A DNA stretch of 64,000 bases from an uncultured Roseobacter sp. (GTDB taxonomy: Bacteria > Pseudomonadota > Alphaproteobacteria > Rhodobacterales > Rhodobacteraceae). The stretch covers positions 446,873 through 510,872 of the forward strand of contig NZ_CANKYM010000003.1 in NCBI RefSeq assembly GCF_947488185.1. The letters run 5' to 3'. This document shows positions 21,366 through 29,327 of the stretch, piece by piece. How positions within the stretch are numbered: the first letter of the stretch is position 1; every line of letters begins with the position of its first letter. The position numbers and the translations under genes are program-made. The notes under the pieces are model-generated. The model was not told the origin of the DNA. It saw nothing but the letters and a program-made list of their open reading frames with translations, and did no database searches.

Positions 21366-22422
21366 CAGGTGGCTCGGCTGGCTGCGCAGCAGGTTCTGGC
21401 GCCGGCCTGACAGCGATTTTGGCCCACGCCGCGGCCCTGTCACCCATGTCGTCATTCTTGATGGCACGATGTCCTCGCTGGAGCCGGGCTGCGAGACCAA
21501 CGCCGGGCGCGCCTATCACCTGTGTCGTGAAGTGGGCAGTCCGCTATCAATTTATTACGAGCCCGGGCTGCAGTGGGACAGCTGGCGCTCGGCCATGGAT
21601 GTGATGATGGGGCGTGGCATCAACCGGCAGATCCGCCGCGCCTATGGCTATCTGGCGTCACGCTATCGCCCGGGGGACAAAATATTCCTGTTTGGGTATT
21701 CGCGGGGGGCCTATGCGGTGCGCAGCCTTGCCGGAATGATCGACCTGATGGGCCTTCTCAAGGCGGAGGATGCAACCGAGCGGAACATCCGGGACGTCTA
21801 CCGTCACTATGAAGGCGATCCGTCCAGCGACTGCGCGCACCAGTTTGCTGCTGCGCATTGCCTCAAAGGGGTCGAGATTGAGATGATCGGCGTCTGGGAT
21901 ACGGTGAAATCGCTGGGCTTCAACGCACCGATCCTTTGGCGTTTCAGTGAAAAAAGGCATGCCTTTCACAGCCCGCACCTCAGCCACAACGTGAAATCGG
22001 GGTTTCAGGCGCTAGCGCTGGACGAGACGCGGGCGGCCTATGCGCCGGTCCTCTGGTCCTCGCCCGAGGGGTTTCAAGGGCGGGTGGAGCAGGTCTGGTT
22101 TGCTGGCACCCATGGTGATGTCGGCGGACAACTGGGCGGGTTCGAGGAGGCACGGCCCCTGTCGAACATTCCGCTGGTCTGGATGATGGAGCGAGCGCAG
22201 ATGAGTGGTCTGCCGCTGCCCGATGGCTGGACCACCCGTTTTGCGCAGGATGCCACGGCCCCCATGCTGGGAACCTTTCGTGGCAATGGCAAATGGTTCA
22301 TCACCCGGCGCGCGCGCAGACCCTTGCAGGACCCTTCCGAGCAGATCCATGACAGCGTCGCCTTGCGTCAATCCGTGGCCCCCGCACCGCGCGGCTGGAT
22401 GGGGTTCGGAAAGACGGTCTGA
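21343..22422 (+). CDS. DUF2235 domain protein (alpha/beta-hydrolase-like), copy 1
   Basis: The 359-residue protein has the DUF2235 serine motif FLFGYSRGAYAVRSLAGM with Ser120 in a GxSxG loop, the N-terminal VVILDGT at residues 36-42, and the histidine-containing AGTHGDVGGQL. These positions fit a Ser/Asp/His triad. In some bacteria the same domain is the catalytic part of type VI phospholipase effectors of the Tle1 type, but no VgrG, PAAR or T6SS gene is here, so a cytoplasmic or housekeeping lipase-like role is equally possible. It starts with GTG at 21343 and overlaps the upstream hydroxylase gene by 23 bp, suggesting coupled translation. A second copy is at 52485. Confidence 0.82.
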   Translation: MRSSRRNNRWLGWLRSRFWRRPDSDFGPRRGPVTHVVILDGTMSSLEPGCETNAGRAYHLCREVGSPLSIYYEPGLQWDSWRSAMDVMMGRGINRQIRRAYGYLASRYRPGDKIFLFGYSRGAYAVRSLAGMIDLMGLLKAEDATERNIRDVYRHYEGDPSSDCAHQFAAAHCLKGVEIEMIGVWDTVKSLGFNAPILWRFSEKRHAFHSPHLSHNVKSGFQALALDETRAAYAPVLWSSPEGFQGRVEQVWFAGTHGDVGGQLGGFEEARPLSNIPLVWMMERAQMSGLPLPDGWTTRFAQDATAPMLGTFRGNGKWFITRRARRPLQDPSEQIHDSVALRQSVAPAPRGWMGFGKTV

Positions 22423-22531
22423 AAAAGGCGGTTTGCTGCGACGGAGCGCTGTGAAATTCCCCATTGGCCATTGCACAGTATTCCAATCGGTGTGAAGACG
22501 TGCAGCGTTGTAGGTGTGCACGAGGGATCTG

Positions 22532-23533
22532 TTGAAACGATACGCAGTCTGGGGTGTTTTGGCCCTTCTTGGGGTGACGGTCTTTGCCGGTTTGGGCGTC
22601 ATGCGTGCGTTTGAGGTCCCCGCCAACGCTGGCGTTTCTGAACATGTGTTTACAGCGCAGGGTCACCGCCTGGCCGGGACGCTCGTCTTGCCTCCGAAAG
22701 TGGATGCGCCGCCCATTGTCCTGATTGTGCATGGGGATGGGCCGCAGGACAGGTGGTCTGACAGCAGTTATCTGCCGCTGGTCAACGCGTTGGTGGCCCG
22801 GGGCGTTGGCGTTTTCTCTTGGGACAAACCGGGTATCGGGCAAAGCGATGGTGACTGGTTGGCGCAGTCGATGGCAGACCGAACCAAAGAGGCTGTGACC
22901 GCCTTCGAGTATCTCAGAGACCAGCAAGGATTTACGCATAACACCTTGGGATTTCTGGGCTTTTCGCAGGCAGGTTGGGTTGTGCCCAAGGCTGCAACGG
23001 ACACCAGTGCGGGATACGCCGTGCTGATCGGGCCTGCCGTGAACTGGCGTCACCAGGGGGCATATTATACGTCAAGACGCCTTGAGAGAGAGGGGCACAC
23101 TGCTGGGGAAATCGAGCAGGCTGTCGCTGAAAACCTCGCTGAGAATGATCGAATTTTCCGGGATGGGTCCACGTGTGCAGGCCGCGATGACATGAGCGCG
23201 GCGCGCTGCGCCTTCGTCAGGCGCAACTATGGGGTCGATGCGACCGAAGAGGTGCTGGCAATGACGACACCGACCCTGGTTCTGATGGGCGCGGATGATC
23301 TGAACGTGGACCCGTCCGAAACGGCTGATTTATATGCGAAAAATCTGCAACATGATGTGCGGATCGTGCCGAAAGCAACGCACAGTTTACTGCGGGCGCA
23401 GCACTTCAATTTCCAGACCCCCGCCGATTGGACCGTTCTGGCGGGGTTGCGCTTTCTGCTCAGCGGAAGCCGCGCCTATGCGCCGGGCGTGCTGGATGAG
23501 ATTTCCCCGTGGGTTGTCACGCGCGCGCAGTAA
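22532..23533 (+). CDS. Membrane-anchored alpha/beta hydrolase
   Basis: The 333-residue protein has one N-terminal hydrophobic segment (about residues 5-24) that acts as a signal anchor or uncleaved signal. The hydrolase core shows the oxyanion VHGDGP at 66-71, nucleophile LGFSQAGW at 142-149 with Ser145, an acidic residue in MGADDLNVD and a histidine in KATHSLL. It resembles periplasmic serine hydrolases that often carry a dienelactone-hydrolase label. I chose TTG at 22532 because CGAGGG precedes it at good spacing; an in-frame GTG at 22514 has no such site. The substrate is unknown. Confidence 0.8.
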   Translation: MKRYAVWGVLALLGVTVFAGLGVMRAFEVPANAGVSEHVFTAQGHRLAGTLVLPPKVDAPPIVLIVHGDGPQDRWSDSSYLPLVNALVARGVGVFSWDKPGIGQSDGDWLAQSMADRTKEAVTAFEYLRDQQGFTHNTLGFLGFSQAGWVVPKAATDTSAGYAVLIGPAVNWRHQGAYYTSRRLEREGHTAGEIEQAVAENLAENDRIFRDGSTCAGRDDMSAARCAFVRRNYGVDATEEVLAMTTPTLVLMGADDLNVDPSETADLYAKNLQHDVRIVPKATHSLLRAQHFNFQTPADWTVLAGLRFLLSGSRAYAPGVLDEISPWVVTRAQ

Positions 23534-23604
23534 CGCGCGGCCCGGAAACAGCGGACCGGCACTTGGCAACGTCTCTGCCAACAGATTTGCAAACCGAAAC
23601 AGAT

Positions 23605-23630
23605 GACCCGAGCCACGAATGGCTCGGGTC
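23605..23630 (-). terminator. Perfect 10-bp hairpin, likely terminator of the DUF1127-like gene
   Basis: GACCCGAGCC (23605-23614) pairs perfectly with GGCTCGGGTC (23621-23630) around a six-base loop. It lies 8 bp downstream of the reverse-strand gene at 23639-23842. The T-run after it is weak (ATCTGTTT). Confidence 0.55.
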
Positions 23631-23638
23631 GGAACCGG

Positions 23639-23842
23639 TCAGAACGGGAACCGGTGTGAGAGAGGCGGAGGGTGTTCAACCTCCGGTTCGAGACCCACAT
23701 CCTCCCGCAGGTAGGCGGGCAGATGCGCGCGCGCATAAGGGTCGCGCCGCAGCCGTCTTGGCGACCGGATTAAAACCGCCACCAACCGCAACAGAACACC
23801 GCGCGACCGGCTGAGGGGGATGTAGAGTGATAAGTTTGGCAT
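23639..23842 (-). CDS. Small basic protein, DUF1127-like
   Basis: The 67-residue protein starts MPNLSLYIPLSRSRGVLLRL and includes an arginine-rich patch, RSPRRLRRDPYARAHL, followed by PAYLREDVGLEPE, which resembles the core of DUF1127 proteins (a short arginine-rich helix ending in a D-I/V-G-L turn). In Rhodobacter, DUF1127 proteins are tied to stress responses and sRNA or RNA turnover; that is family knowledge, not evidence for this protein. The ATG at 23840-23842 is preceded by GGAGAGCACAA. A 17-codon ORF and a hairpin lie just upstream on the same strand. Confidence 0.65.
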   Translation of the reverse strand: MPNLSLYIPLSRSRGVLLRLVAVLIRSPRRLRRDPYARAHLPAYLREDVGLEPEVEHPPPLSHRFPF

Positions 23843-23897
23843 TTGTGCTCTCCATGAATGATGGAAAGCCGCCGCATGAGGAGGATATATAAAAGAA

Positions 23898-23921
23898 AAG
23901 GCCGCATCATGAGGCGGCCTT
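23898..23921 (-). terminator. Perfect hairpin with U-run, terminator or attenuator ahead of the DUF1127-like gene
   Basis: AAGGCCGC (23898-23905) pairs perfectly with GCGGCCTT (23914-23921). Read on the reverse strand it is followed by TTTTCTTTTATA, a good intrinsic terminator. It lies between the 17-codon ORF and the DUF1127-like gene, 56 bp upstream of the latter's start. Confidence 0.8.
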
Positions 23922-23946
23922 CGGAGTAGAAACCTGTCAGACCGCT

Positions 23947-24000
23947 TTAGCTGGCAATTACGCCCGCTGTGCAAAGCATATGTGGTTGACGATATTTCAT
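23947..24000 (-). CDS. Putative 17-residue leader peptide
   Basis: The reverse strand encodes MKYRQPHMLCTAGVIAS from an ATG at 23998-24000 to TAA. GAAAGGTCAG lies just upstream, a good ribosome-binding site. The stop is about 25 bases before a terminator hairpin, which in turn precedes the DUF1127-like gene. This layout is that of a leader peptide or of a tiny expressed protein. There is no run of one amino acid that would support classical amino-acid attenuation. I recognise no family. Confidence 0.4.
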   Translation of the reverse strand: MKYRQPHMLCTAGVIAS

Positions 24001-24105
24001 GTCTGACCTTTCTGCTGTCAGGGTTTCCGTTCGGCACGGGTAGCAGGGCCGAGAGATTCGTTCAACTCCCGGATGCAGGGTCGGTGCAATTTTGCCAGTG
24101 ACGGA

Positions 24106-24612
24106 TCATGTCATCTTCATAATGATGCAGGTCGTTGACCCGGTGGCATAGAGCTTGCCGTCCTCGACCCCGCGAATTTCGCCATGCGCGACACCGGTGG
24201 ACCGACCGGCATGATCAATCTCGCCGATACAATCGATGGTCGTGCCAAGGGGGATGTTGCGGGTGATGTTGATCTTGAATTCCAGCGTTGTGTAGATCGA
24301 GCCGCGCGGTACTTTTGTCATCACGGCGCAAGCCATGGCGGAATCGAGCAGGGTCCCGTACCAGCCGCCATGCACCGTCCCCATCGGGTTGGTCACGTTG
24401 AATTCCGGCGTGCCGCGAAAGACGGCCCGCCCGTCGGACACGGCGTGCAGGGTGTAGCCCATGGTCTCGCCAATGGGCGGACCGGGGTGGCGACCGGCCA
24501 GGATGCCCTGCATGAATTCAAGCCCGGACATCGACAGGACATCGGCCTGAGTGAGCAGATCGGCGGGGGATTTAGCAATTGCCATAGCGAGCTCCGGCAC
24601 GGTGGAATTCAT
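24106..24612 (-). CDS. PaaI-family hotdog thioesterase
   Basis: The 168-residue protein has the hotdog-fold motif NPMGTVHGGWYGTLLDSAMACAV in which HGG and the following D mark the active site of PaaI-type acyl-CoA thioesterases. TTLEFKINITRNIP is the usual strand pair. Such enzymes release CoA from phenylacetyl-, hydroxyphenyl- or acyl-CoA esters. It is a cytoplasmic protein without signal peptide. It lies on the same strand as, and 38 bp downstream of, metF, but the functional link is not obvious. The substrate is unknown. Confidence 0.85.
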   Translation of the reverse strand: MNSTVPELAMAIAKSPADLLTQADVLSMSGLEFMQGILAGRHPGPPIGETMGYTLHAVSDGRAVFRGTPEFNVTNPMGTVHGGWYGTLLDSAMACAVMTKVPRGSIYTTLEFKINITRNIPLGTTIDCIGEIDHAGRSTGVAHGEIRGVEDGKLYATGSTTCIIMKMT

Positions 24613-24650
24613 GTCTGGAGCTAAGCGGTTATCGGATTTGGGAACAAGGA

Positions 24651-25520
24651 TTACGCAACGTCGCGCACGCCCGAGGTAGCCAGCGTGACGCCAAGTGCGT
24701 GGCAGATCTCGCGCGTCATATCGGGGCGGTTCAGCGTGTAGAAATGCAGATCCTCGACGCCCTCGTCGACCAGGTCGGAGCAGAGTTCTGTGCAGATGGC
24801 TGTGGCCAGCAGATCGTGCCGGTCATCGCGGATTGCCGCATCGAACGCCTGATCGAGCCAGGCCGGAATGGTCGCGCCGCAGCGCAGGGCGAACTTGCGC
24901 GCGCTGGTCCAGTTGATGATGGGCAGGATGCCCGGTGTAATCGGCGCCGTGATCCCCGCTTTGGCACAATCATCACGGAACCGCAGGAAGGTGTCGGCCT
25001 CGAAAAAGAACTGGGTGATCGCCTCATCCGCGCCCGCGTCGATTTTTGCCTTCAGCCAGTCGATGTTGGCCTGCTGGCTGGCGGCCTCGGGGTGTTTTTC
25101 AGGATAGGCACCCACGCGCAGGGTGAATTGGCCGGACTGCGCCAATGCCTCGATCAATTCGACCGCATTGGCGAAACCGTTAGGATGGGCTGTGAAACTG
25201 TCCTGACCTTCTGGCGCATCGCCGCGCAGCGCGACGATGTCGGTGATGCCCGCCTTGGCAAAGCGTTGGGCCACGGCGAGGGTTTCGGCCTTTGACGCGC
25301 CGACGCAGGTCAGATGCGCGGCAACCGGCAGGCCAGATGACTTGTGCAGCGTGTAGGCCGCGTCATGGGTCAGGTCACGGGTGCTGCCGCCCGCGCCGTA
25401 GGTGACCGAGAAAAATCGCGGCTCCAGCGGCGCCAGTGCCTGCGCGGTTTCCCACAGTTTGAACGAGGCATCGATGGAGCGGGGCGGGAAGACTTCGAAT
25501 GAAACGGATGGGGTGGGCAT
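24651..25520 (-). CDS. metF: Methylenetetrahydrofolate reductase
   Basis: The 289-residue protein reduces 5,10-methylene-THF to 5-methyl-THF, supplying methyl groups for methionine synthesis. It begins TPSVSFEVFPPRS with the FEVFPP motif of the MetF barrel, continues with FFSVTYGAGGSTRD, and has the FAD/folate-binding IVALRGD and ITQFFFEADTFLRF signatures. Length matches bacterial MetF. AAGGA precedes the ATG. It is divergent from a MetR-like LysR gene across an 88-bp intergenic region with several inverted repeats, so methionine- or homocysteine-dependent control is likely. Confidence 0.95.
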   Translation of the reverse strand: MPTPSVSFEVFPPRSIDASFKLWETAQALAPLEPRFFSVTYGAGGSTRDLTHDAAYTLHKSSGLPVAAHLTCVGASKAETLAVAQRFAKAGITDIVALRGDAPEGQDSFTAHPNGFANAVELIEALAQSGQFTLRVGAYPEKHPEAASQQANIDWLKAKIDAGADEAITQFFFEADTFLRFRDDCAKAGITAPITPGILPIINWTSARKFALRCGATIPAWLDQAFDAAIRDDRHDLLATAICTELCSDLVDEGVEDLHFYTLNRPDMTREICHALGVTLATSGVRDVA

Positions 25521-25533
25521 CGGGCGGCGTCCT

Positions 25534-25602
25534 TATGAGTTGCCACCTTGTGCCATACCTCACTTCGTGAGACAAACTCATAACTCTCATCTTTAACATG
25601 AG
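25534..25602. promoter_or_regulatory. metF-metR divergent control region with nested inverted repeats
   Basis: Three inverted repeats lie in the 88-bp gap: TATGAGTT at 25534-25541 with AACTCATA at 25575-25582; CTCACTTCGTGAG at 25559-25571; and CTCAT at 25586-25590 with ATGAG at 25598-25602. All share a CTCAT/C half-site. LysR regulators bind interrupted dyads in divergent promoters, so these are candidate operators for the adjacent MetR-like protein. Binding is inferred. Confidence 0.5.
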
Positions 25603-25608
25603 GCACGC

Positions 25609-26514
25609 ATGCATATCGAGTTTCGCCACCTGCGCACGATCCAGGCCATTCACGAGGCGGGGGGGCTGGCCCGTGCAGCGGATCAGTTGCATATCACACA
25701 GTCCGCTTTGAGCCATCAGATCAAGGGGTTGGAGGATCAGGCCGGGGTCGAGCTTTTTGTGCGCCGGTCCAAGCCGCTAAAGCTGTCGCCGGCGGGTATT
25801 CGTCTGTTGAAACTGGCACAACAGGTCCTGCCGCAGGTGCAGGCGCTGCAAGAGGAATTCACCGGGCTTCGGGCGGGCAGCACGGGCCGGATGCATATCG
25901 CCATCGAATGCCACGCCTGTTTCGAATGGCTTTTCCCGGTGCTGGAGAAGTTCCGCAAAAGCTGGGGGGATGTCGATGTGGATATCCGCCCCGGGCTGGC
26001 CTTTGACGCGCTGCCTGCGCTGTTGAAAGAAGAGGTTGATCTGGTGGTCTCTTCCGACCCGGAGGAGTTGCCGGGGGTGAGGTTTGTCGAACTCTTTGAT
26101 TACGCGCCGGTTTTTGTGGCCGCAAGCACGCATCCCCTGGCGCAGAAACCCTATGTCGAGGCGGCGGATTTCCGGGGGGAGACGCTGATCACCTATCCGG
26201 TGGAGCGCACCCGGCTTGATGTGTTCAGCCAACTCCTGATCCCCGCCAAGGTCGAGCCTGCCGCGATCCGGCAGGTGGAGTTGACGGCGGTGATCCTGCT
26301 GCTGGTCGCCTCCAATCGCGGGGTATCGGTGCTGCCGGATTGGGTGGTGCGGGAGGTCAAGTATTCTTCCGACTACATCACGCGTCCCCTGACCGAAAAA
26401 GGGATCACCCGCAGGCTTTACGCCGCAGTGCGCGAAGACGATCTCGGCAAGCCCTTCATGCAGCAACTGCTGGAATTGGCCGGAGAGGAAGCGCGCAAAC
26501 TGCAGGCTGTTTGA
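25609..26514 (+). CDS. metR: LysR-family regulator, MetR-like
   Basis: The 301-residue protein has an N-terminal winged helix-turn-helix, LRTIQAIHEAGGLARAADQL then HITQSALSHQIKGLEDQ, and a C-terminal periplasmic-binding-like effector domain. EFRHLRTIQAI at the start, IAIECHACFEWLFPVLE and DLVVSSDPEE resemble MetR, which uses homocysteine as co-effector. Its divergent position next to metF supports that identification. The symbol is given for similarity plus context; a different methionine-pathway LysR is possible. The GAGGCACGC site before the ATG overlaps one of the candidate operators, so self-repression is plausible. Confidence 0.82.
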   Translation: MHIEFRHLRTIQAIHEAGGLARAADQLHITQSALSHQIKGLEDQAGVELFVRRSKPLKLSPAGIRLLKLAQQVLPQVQALQEEFTGLRAGSTGRMHIAIECHACFEWLFPVLEKFRKSWGDVDVDIRPGLAFDALPALLKEEVDLVVSSDPEELPGVRFVELFDYAPVFVAASTHPLAQKPYVEAADFRGETLITYPVERTRLDVFSQLLIPAKVEPAAIRQVELTAVILLLVASNRGVSVLPDWVVREVKYSSDYITRPLTEKGITRRLYAAVREDDLGKPFMQQLLELAGEEARKLQAV

Positions 26515-26517
26515 GCG

Positions 26518-27141
26518 CTACTTGATGATCCAGGGTTGGGTGGTGTCCGCCTGCCATCCCGCCTCGTGCAGCAGCGGTGTGTCGGAGATACGCTCGGCGT
26601 GGCCTAGGCAGAGATAGCCGGTCAGGGACCAGCTGGGTGGTGCGTCAAGGATCGCGGCGACGGCGACCGGATCAAGGATGGAGACCCAGCCAAGGCCGAT
26701 GTTTTCCGCTCGCGCGGCCAGCCAGAGCGTGTGGATCGCCATGACCGTTGAATAGGAGAGCACCTCGGGCATGGTCTGCCGCCCCAGCCCGCGTCCTTCT
26801 TCGACGGCGAGATCAGTGAACACGGCCAGGTGCACCGGGGCCTCGCGCAATCCGGCAAGCTTCAGGGCGAGATAGTCGCGCTGTGCTTCGGGTGCATAGG
26901 CTTCAGCGGCGGCGGTATTGCAGGCTTCGAAACTCTCGATGATCCGTGCGCGCCTGTCCTGGCTGTCGACCTGCATCACGCGCCAGGGACGGGAGTTACC
27001 GACCGAGGGGGCGTGGTCCATGCTGCGCTGCAGCCGGGCCAGCACATCTGCCGCTACCGGGTCGCGAAGGAAGTGCCGAACATCGCGCCGCCAGGTCAGG
27101 ATGTCATCGAGGGCGGATCGGTGTGCGTCGGATAGTTCCAT
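26518..27141 (-). CDS. bluB: 5,6-dimethylbenzimidazole synthase
   Basis: The 207-residue flavoprotein of the nitroreductase fold cleaves FMNH2 with oxygen to make 5,6-dimethylbenzimidazole, the lower ligand of B12. The motif RRDVRHFLRDP at residues 18-28, HAPSVGNSRPWRV and GLGWVSILDP are typical of BluB. The start was set at the ATG at 27139-27141 because the upstream extension is low-complexity and covers the preceding gene's end. It is last in the ccmI-ruvX-DUF1289-bluB run. Its nearest relatives include other nitroreductases, but the motif set favours BluB. cobQ is 18 kb away. Confidence 0.9.
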   Translation of the reverse strand: MELSDAHRSALDDILTWRRDVRHFLRDPVAADVLARLQRSMDHAPSVGNSRPWRVMQVDSQDRRARIIESFEACNTAAAEAYAPEAQRDYLALKLAGLREAPVHLAVFTDLAVEEGRGLGRQTMPEVLSYSTVMAIHTLWLAARAENIGLGWVSILDPVAVAAILDAPPSWSLTGYLCLGHAERISDTPLLHEAGWQADTTQPWIIK

Positions 27142-27155
27142 AGCTGTCGTGTCTG

Positions 27156-27386
27156 CTAACGCGCCAGTCGCGCGGCGCGCCCGCCTTTGCGTTTTTTCAA
27201 CTGGCTGCCGCGCAGGGGCAGTTCCGCCATCACGGCGCGGCGCGCCTCGGGCGTCATGCGCGACCATGCGCTAATCTCGTCGATGGAGCGCAGGCAGCCG
27301 GTGCAGAGCCGTGCCTCTGGGTGGATCACGCAGACCTTGATGCAGGGGCTCTCCGCCTCATCGCGGCGCCAGATGTCGTCTGTCAT
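27156..27386 (-). CDS. DUF1289 cysteine-rich small protein
   Basis: The 76-residue protein has four cysteines, Cys15, Cys19, Cys28 and Cys31, in CIKVCVIHPEARLCTGC, the DUF1289 pattern predicted to bind an Fe-S cluster or zinc. It continues RSIDEISAWSRM and ends in a basic lysine/arginine tail. In many proteobacteria DUF1289 proteins sit beside unrelated housekeeping genes. Here it starts 3 bp after ruvX and ends 14 bp before bluB, so it is co-transcribed with both. Function unknown. Confidence 0.88.
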   Translation of the reverse strand: MTDDIWRRDEAESPCIKVCVIHPEARLCTGCLRSIDEISAWSRMTPEARRAVMAELPLRGSQLKKRKGGRAARLAR

Positions 27387-27389
27387 GTG

Positions 27390-27878
27390 CTACCCTTCAT
27401 TGGCGACGCGAATGGCCCGCAACCGGTCCAGCGCTCCCTGCAAGATAAACCCCGCGGCCACGTGATCAATAACCTCGGCGCGACGTTTTCGCGATGTATC
27501 CGCCTCCAGCAGCGCGCGTTCGGCGGCAACGGTGGACAAACGCTCGTCCCAGAAGGTGACCGGCAGGTCGAAGCCGTCAGTGCGGTCAAGGTTGCGCGCA
27601 AAGGCCCGCGTGGACTGGCAGCGTGGCCCTTCGGAGCCATCCATGTTGCGCGGCAGCCCCAGCACCAGACCGCCGATCCGGCGCGCGGCGAGGATTTCCG
27701 TCAGCCGGGCGACATCCTGCGTGAATTTGCGCCGCTTGATTGTTTCCAGCGGCGTGGCGATGGACAGGAAGGTGTCGGAGACCGCAACACCAATGGTGAC
27801 CGTGCCCAGATCAAGACCGGCAATGCTGTGCATCGGGGGCAGGGCGTCGGCGAAATCACCAATCTCTTCGTGTATCAT
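27390..27878 (-). CDS. ruvX: Holliday junction resolvase-like protein RuvX (YqgF)
   Basis: The 162-residue protein has the RNase-H-like acidic motif AGLDLGTVTIGVAVSD with Asp23, the middle motif GLVLGLPRNMDGSEG, and the C-terminal FWDERLSTVAAERAL. YqgF/RuvX proteins act in 16S rRNA 5'-end processing and were first described as putative resolvases. The start codon overlaps the last codons of ccmI by 4 bp (ATGA), so translation is coupled. The protein is a little longer at the N-terminus than usual; Met16 is an alternative start. Confidence 0.92.
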   Translation of the reverse strand: MIHEEIGDFADALPPMHSIAGLDLGTVTIGVAVSDTFLSIATPLETIKRRKFTQDVARLTEILAARRIGGLVLGLPRNMDGSEGPRCQSTRAFARNLDRTDGFDLPVTFWDERLSTVAAERALLEADTSRKRRAEVIDHVAAGFILQGALDRLRAIRVANEG

Positions 27879-29107
27879 TCGACAACACGGGCGCGCTGGC
27901 CCGCGCGCAGCAGTAGGTCCAATGCGCGGGTGTCTTCGGCAAAGACCTCGATGGCATTGTCATAGACCGCGCGCGCCTGTCCGGTCTGACCCAGCACGCC
28001 AAGCGCGCTGATCAGCTGTGCCCAATCCTGCACCGGACCGCCTTCCGTCGCCAGTCGTTCGGATAGGCCCGAAACCATGCCCTGGATCATCTCCAGCCGT
28101 TCCGCCGGGGAAAGATCGCCCGCCGCGTCGATGTCAGCGGCAGAGGGGCCACGCCCGGTGCCAATCTCGGGCAACTGGTAGTTGACGCCTGCCCGGAACG
28201 ACATGTCTTCGATCTGTGCAAGTATGGGCGGTATCCACGGTGCGTCCTCTGGTCCTTCGCGCAGTAGCGCATCCCACATGCGGAAGGCGGTATCGGGCCG
28301 TCCGGTCTGGGCCATCATCAGGCCAAGGTAGTAGCGCGCGGTGCCGTTGCTCTGATCCACGCTGAGCGCCGTGCGCAGCGCGGTTTCCGCCTCCGGCGAC
28401 ACATAACCGCCCGCCGCGAGTACCAGCATGTCGGCATAGTCGACGTAATCGGCGACCTCTGCGTTGACCCCTTTCAGGCGTAGGACCTCGCCCTGGGCCT
28501 CTGCGGCAGCGCGGAAATTCCCTAGATTCGCTTCGTTCTGGGCCAGCAGAATATGCCCCTGCAGGTCATCAGGCCGCCGGGCCACCGTGTCGCGCAGCTG
28601 TTCGACCAATGCGACGTAATCCGGGCTCGCCTCCGGCGGGGTCCCGCGTTCGGGCAGGCTGGCTTCTGCTTCGGCCTGACTGGGGCGTTCGGCCAGCGCT
28701 TCCTCGGCAAAGGCGATGCGGTCGGCTAGCGTCAGATCGCCGTATCCCGGTGCCCCGAGTTGCAGGTAAAGCCCGACACTGCCCGCGATCAGCACAAGGG
28801 TAATCGTGCCCGCGACGATCCCCGGCGCGCCTTTGCTGGCGTCTGCGGTGACGTGGTCCTTTTTCAGAGCGGCATCGGCGGCAAGAATACGGCGCGACAC
28901 CTCGGCACGCACACGCTCCGCGTCCTCCTCGCTGACCACGCCGCGCGCGAGGTCCTTTTCAACCTCGCGCAGCTGGTCGCGATAGACCCGCAAATCGTAG
29001 GCCGCCGCCGGCACCGCCGCGCCTGTGCGCGGTGCCCGCAGACCCAATGCCAGCAAAATCGCGACGCCCAGGGCGAGCCCGCCCGCCAAGATCCAGAATA
29101 ACGCCAT
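27875..29107 (-). CDS. ccmI: Cytochrome c biogenesis protein CcmI
   Basis: The 410-residue protein has a first membrane segment at residues 1-23, the charged cytoplasmic loop VYRDQLREVEKDLARGVVSEEDAERVR, a second membrane segment at about 95-115, and a periplasmic C-terminal half with TPR-like helices (HILLAQNEANLGNFRAA, YYLGLMMAQTGRPDTA). CcmI chaperones apocytochrome c for haem attachment by CcmFH. The other ccm genes are not in the window, which is common for alphaproteobacteria. It heads the ccmI-ruvX-DUF1289-bluB operon. Confidence 0.93.
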   Translation of the reverse strand: MALFWILAGGLALGVAILLALGLRAPRTGAAVPAAAYDLRVYRDQLREVEKDLARGVVSEEDAERVRAEVSRRILAADAALKKDHVTADASKGAPGIVAGTITLVLIAGSVGLYLQLGAPGYGDLTLADRIAFAEEALAERPSQAEAEASLPERGTPPEASPDYVALVEQLRDTVARRPDDLQGHILLAQNEANLGNFRAAAEAQGEVLRLKGVNAEVADYVDYADMLVLAAGGYVSPEAETALRTALSVDQSNGTARYYLGLMMAQTGRPDTAFRMWDALLREGPEDAPWIPPILAQIEDMSFRAGVNYQLPEIGTGRGPSAADIDAAGDLSPAERLEMIQGMVSGLSERLATEGGPVQDWAQLISALGVLGQTGQARAVYDNAIEVFAEDTRALDLLLRAGQRARVVE

Positions 29108-29327
29108 TCAGTCATGCTCCTTGCGCCCCTGACTTAGCGATCAATGCGCGCGGGCAAAAGGGACAAATCACCACGCCTGCGCGCGCAATTGTCTCAATTG
29201 CGGCTTGTGTCGCAAACTTGTTAGAAAGCGCCGCGCCTAGTATCCTCTTTTCCGGTCAGTAACGCAGAACAATAGCAATCTGAATGCCGATCCGAATCCG
29301 GCCTATTCGTCTTGGGGTGATCTTGCC

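Noticed and set aside
21343..22422. Type VI secretion effector (Tle1-like)
   Set aside because: The DUF2235 catalytic motif fits, but no VgrG, PAAR, Hcp or immunity gene is adjacent.
23990..24105. Possible TPP or other riboswitch upstream of the 17-codon ORF
   Set aside because: I found no conserved TPP core, B12 box or SAM-type core; only short GC hairpins are present.
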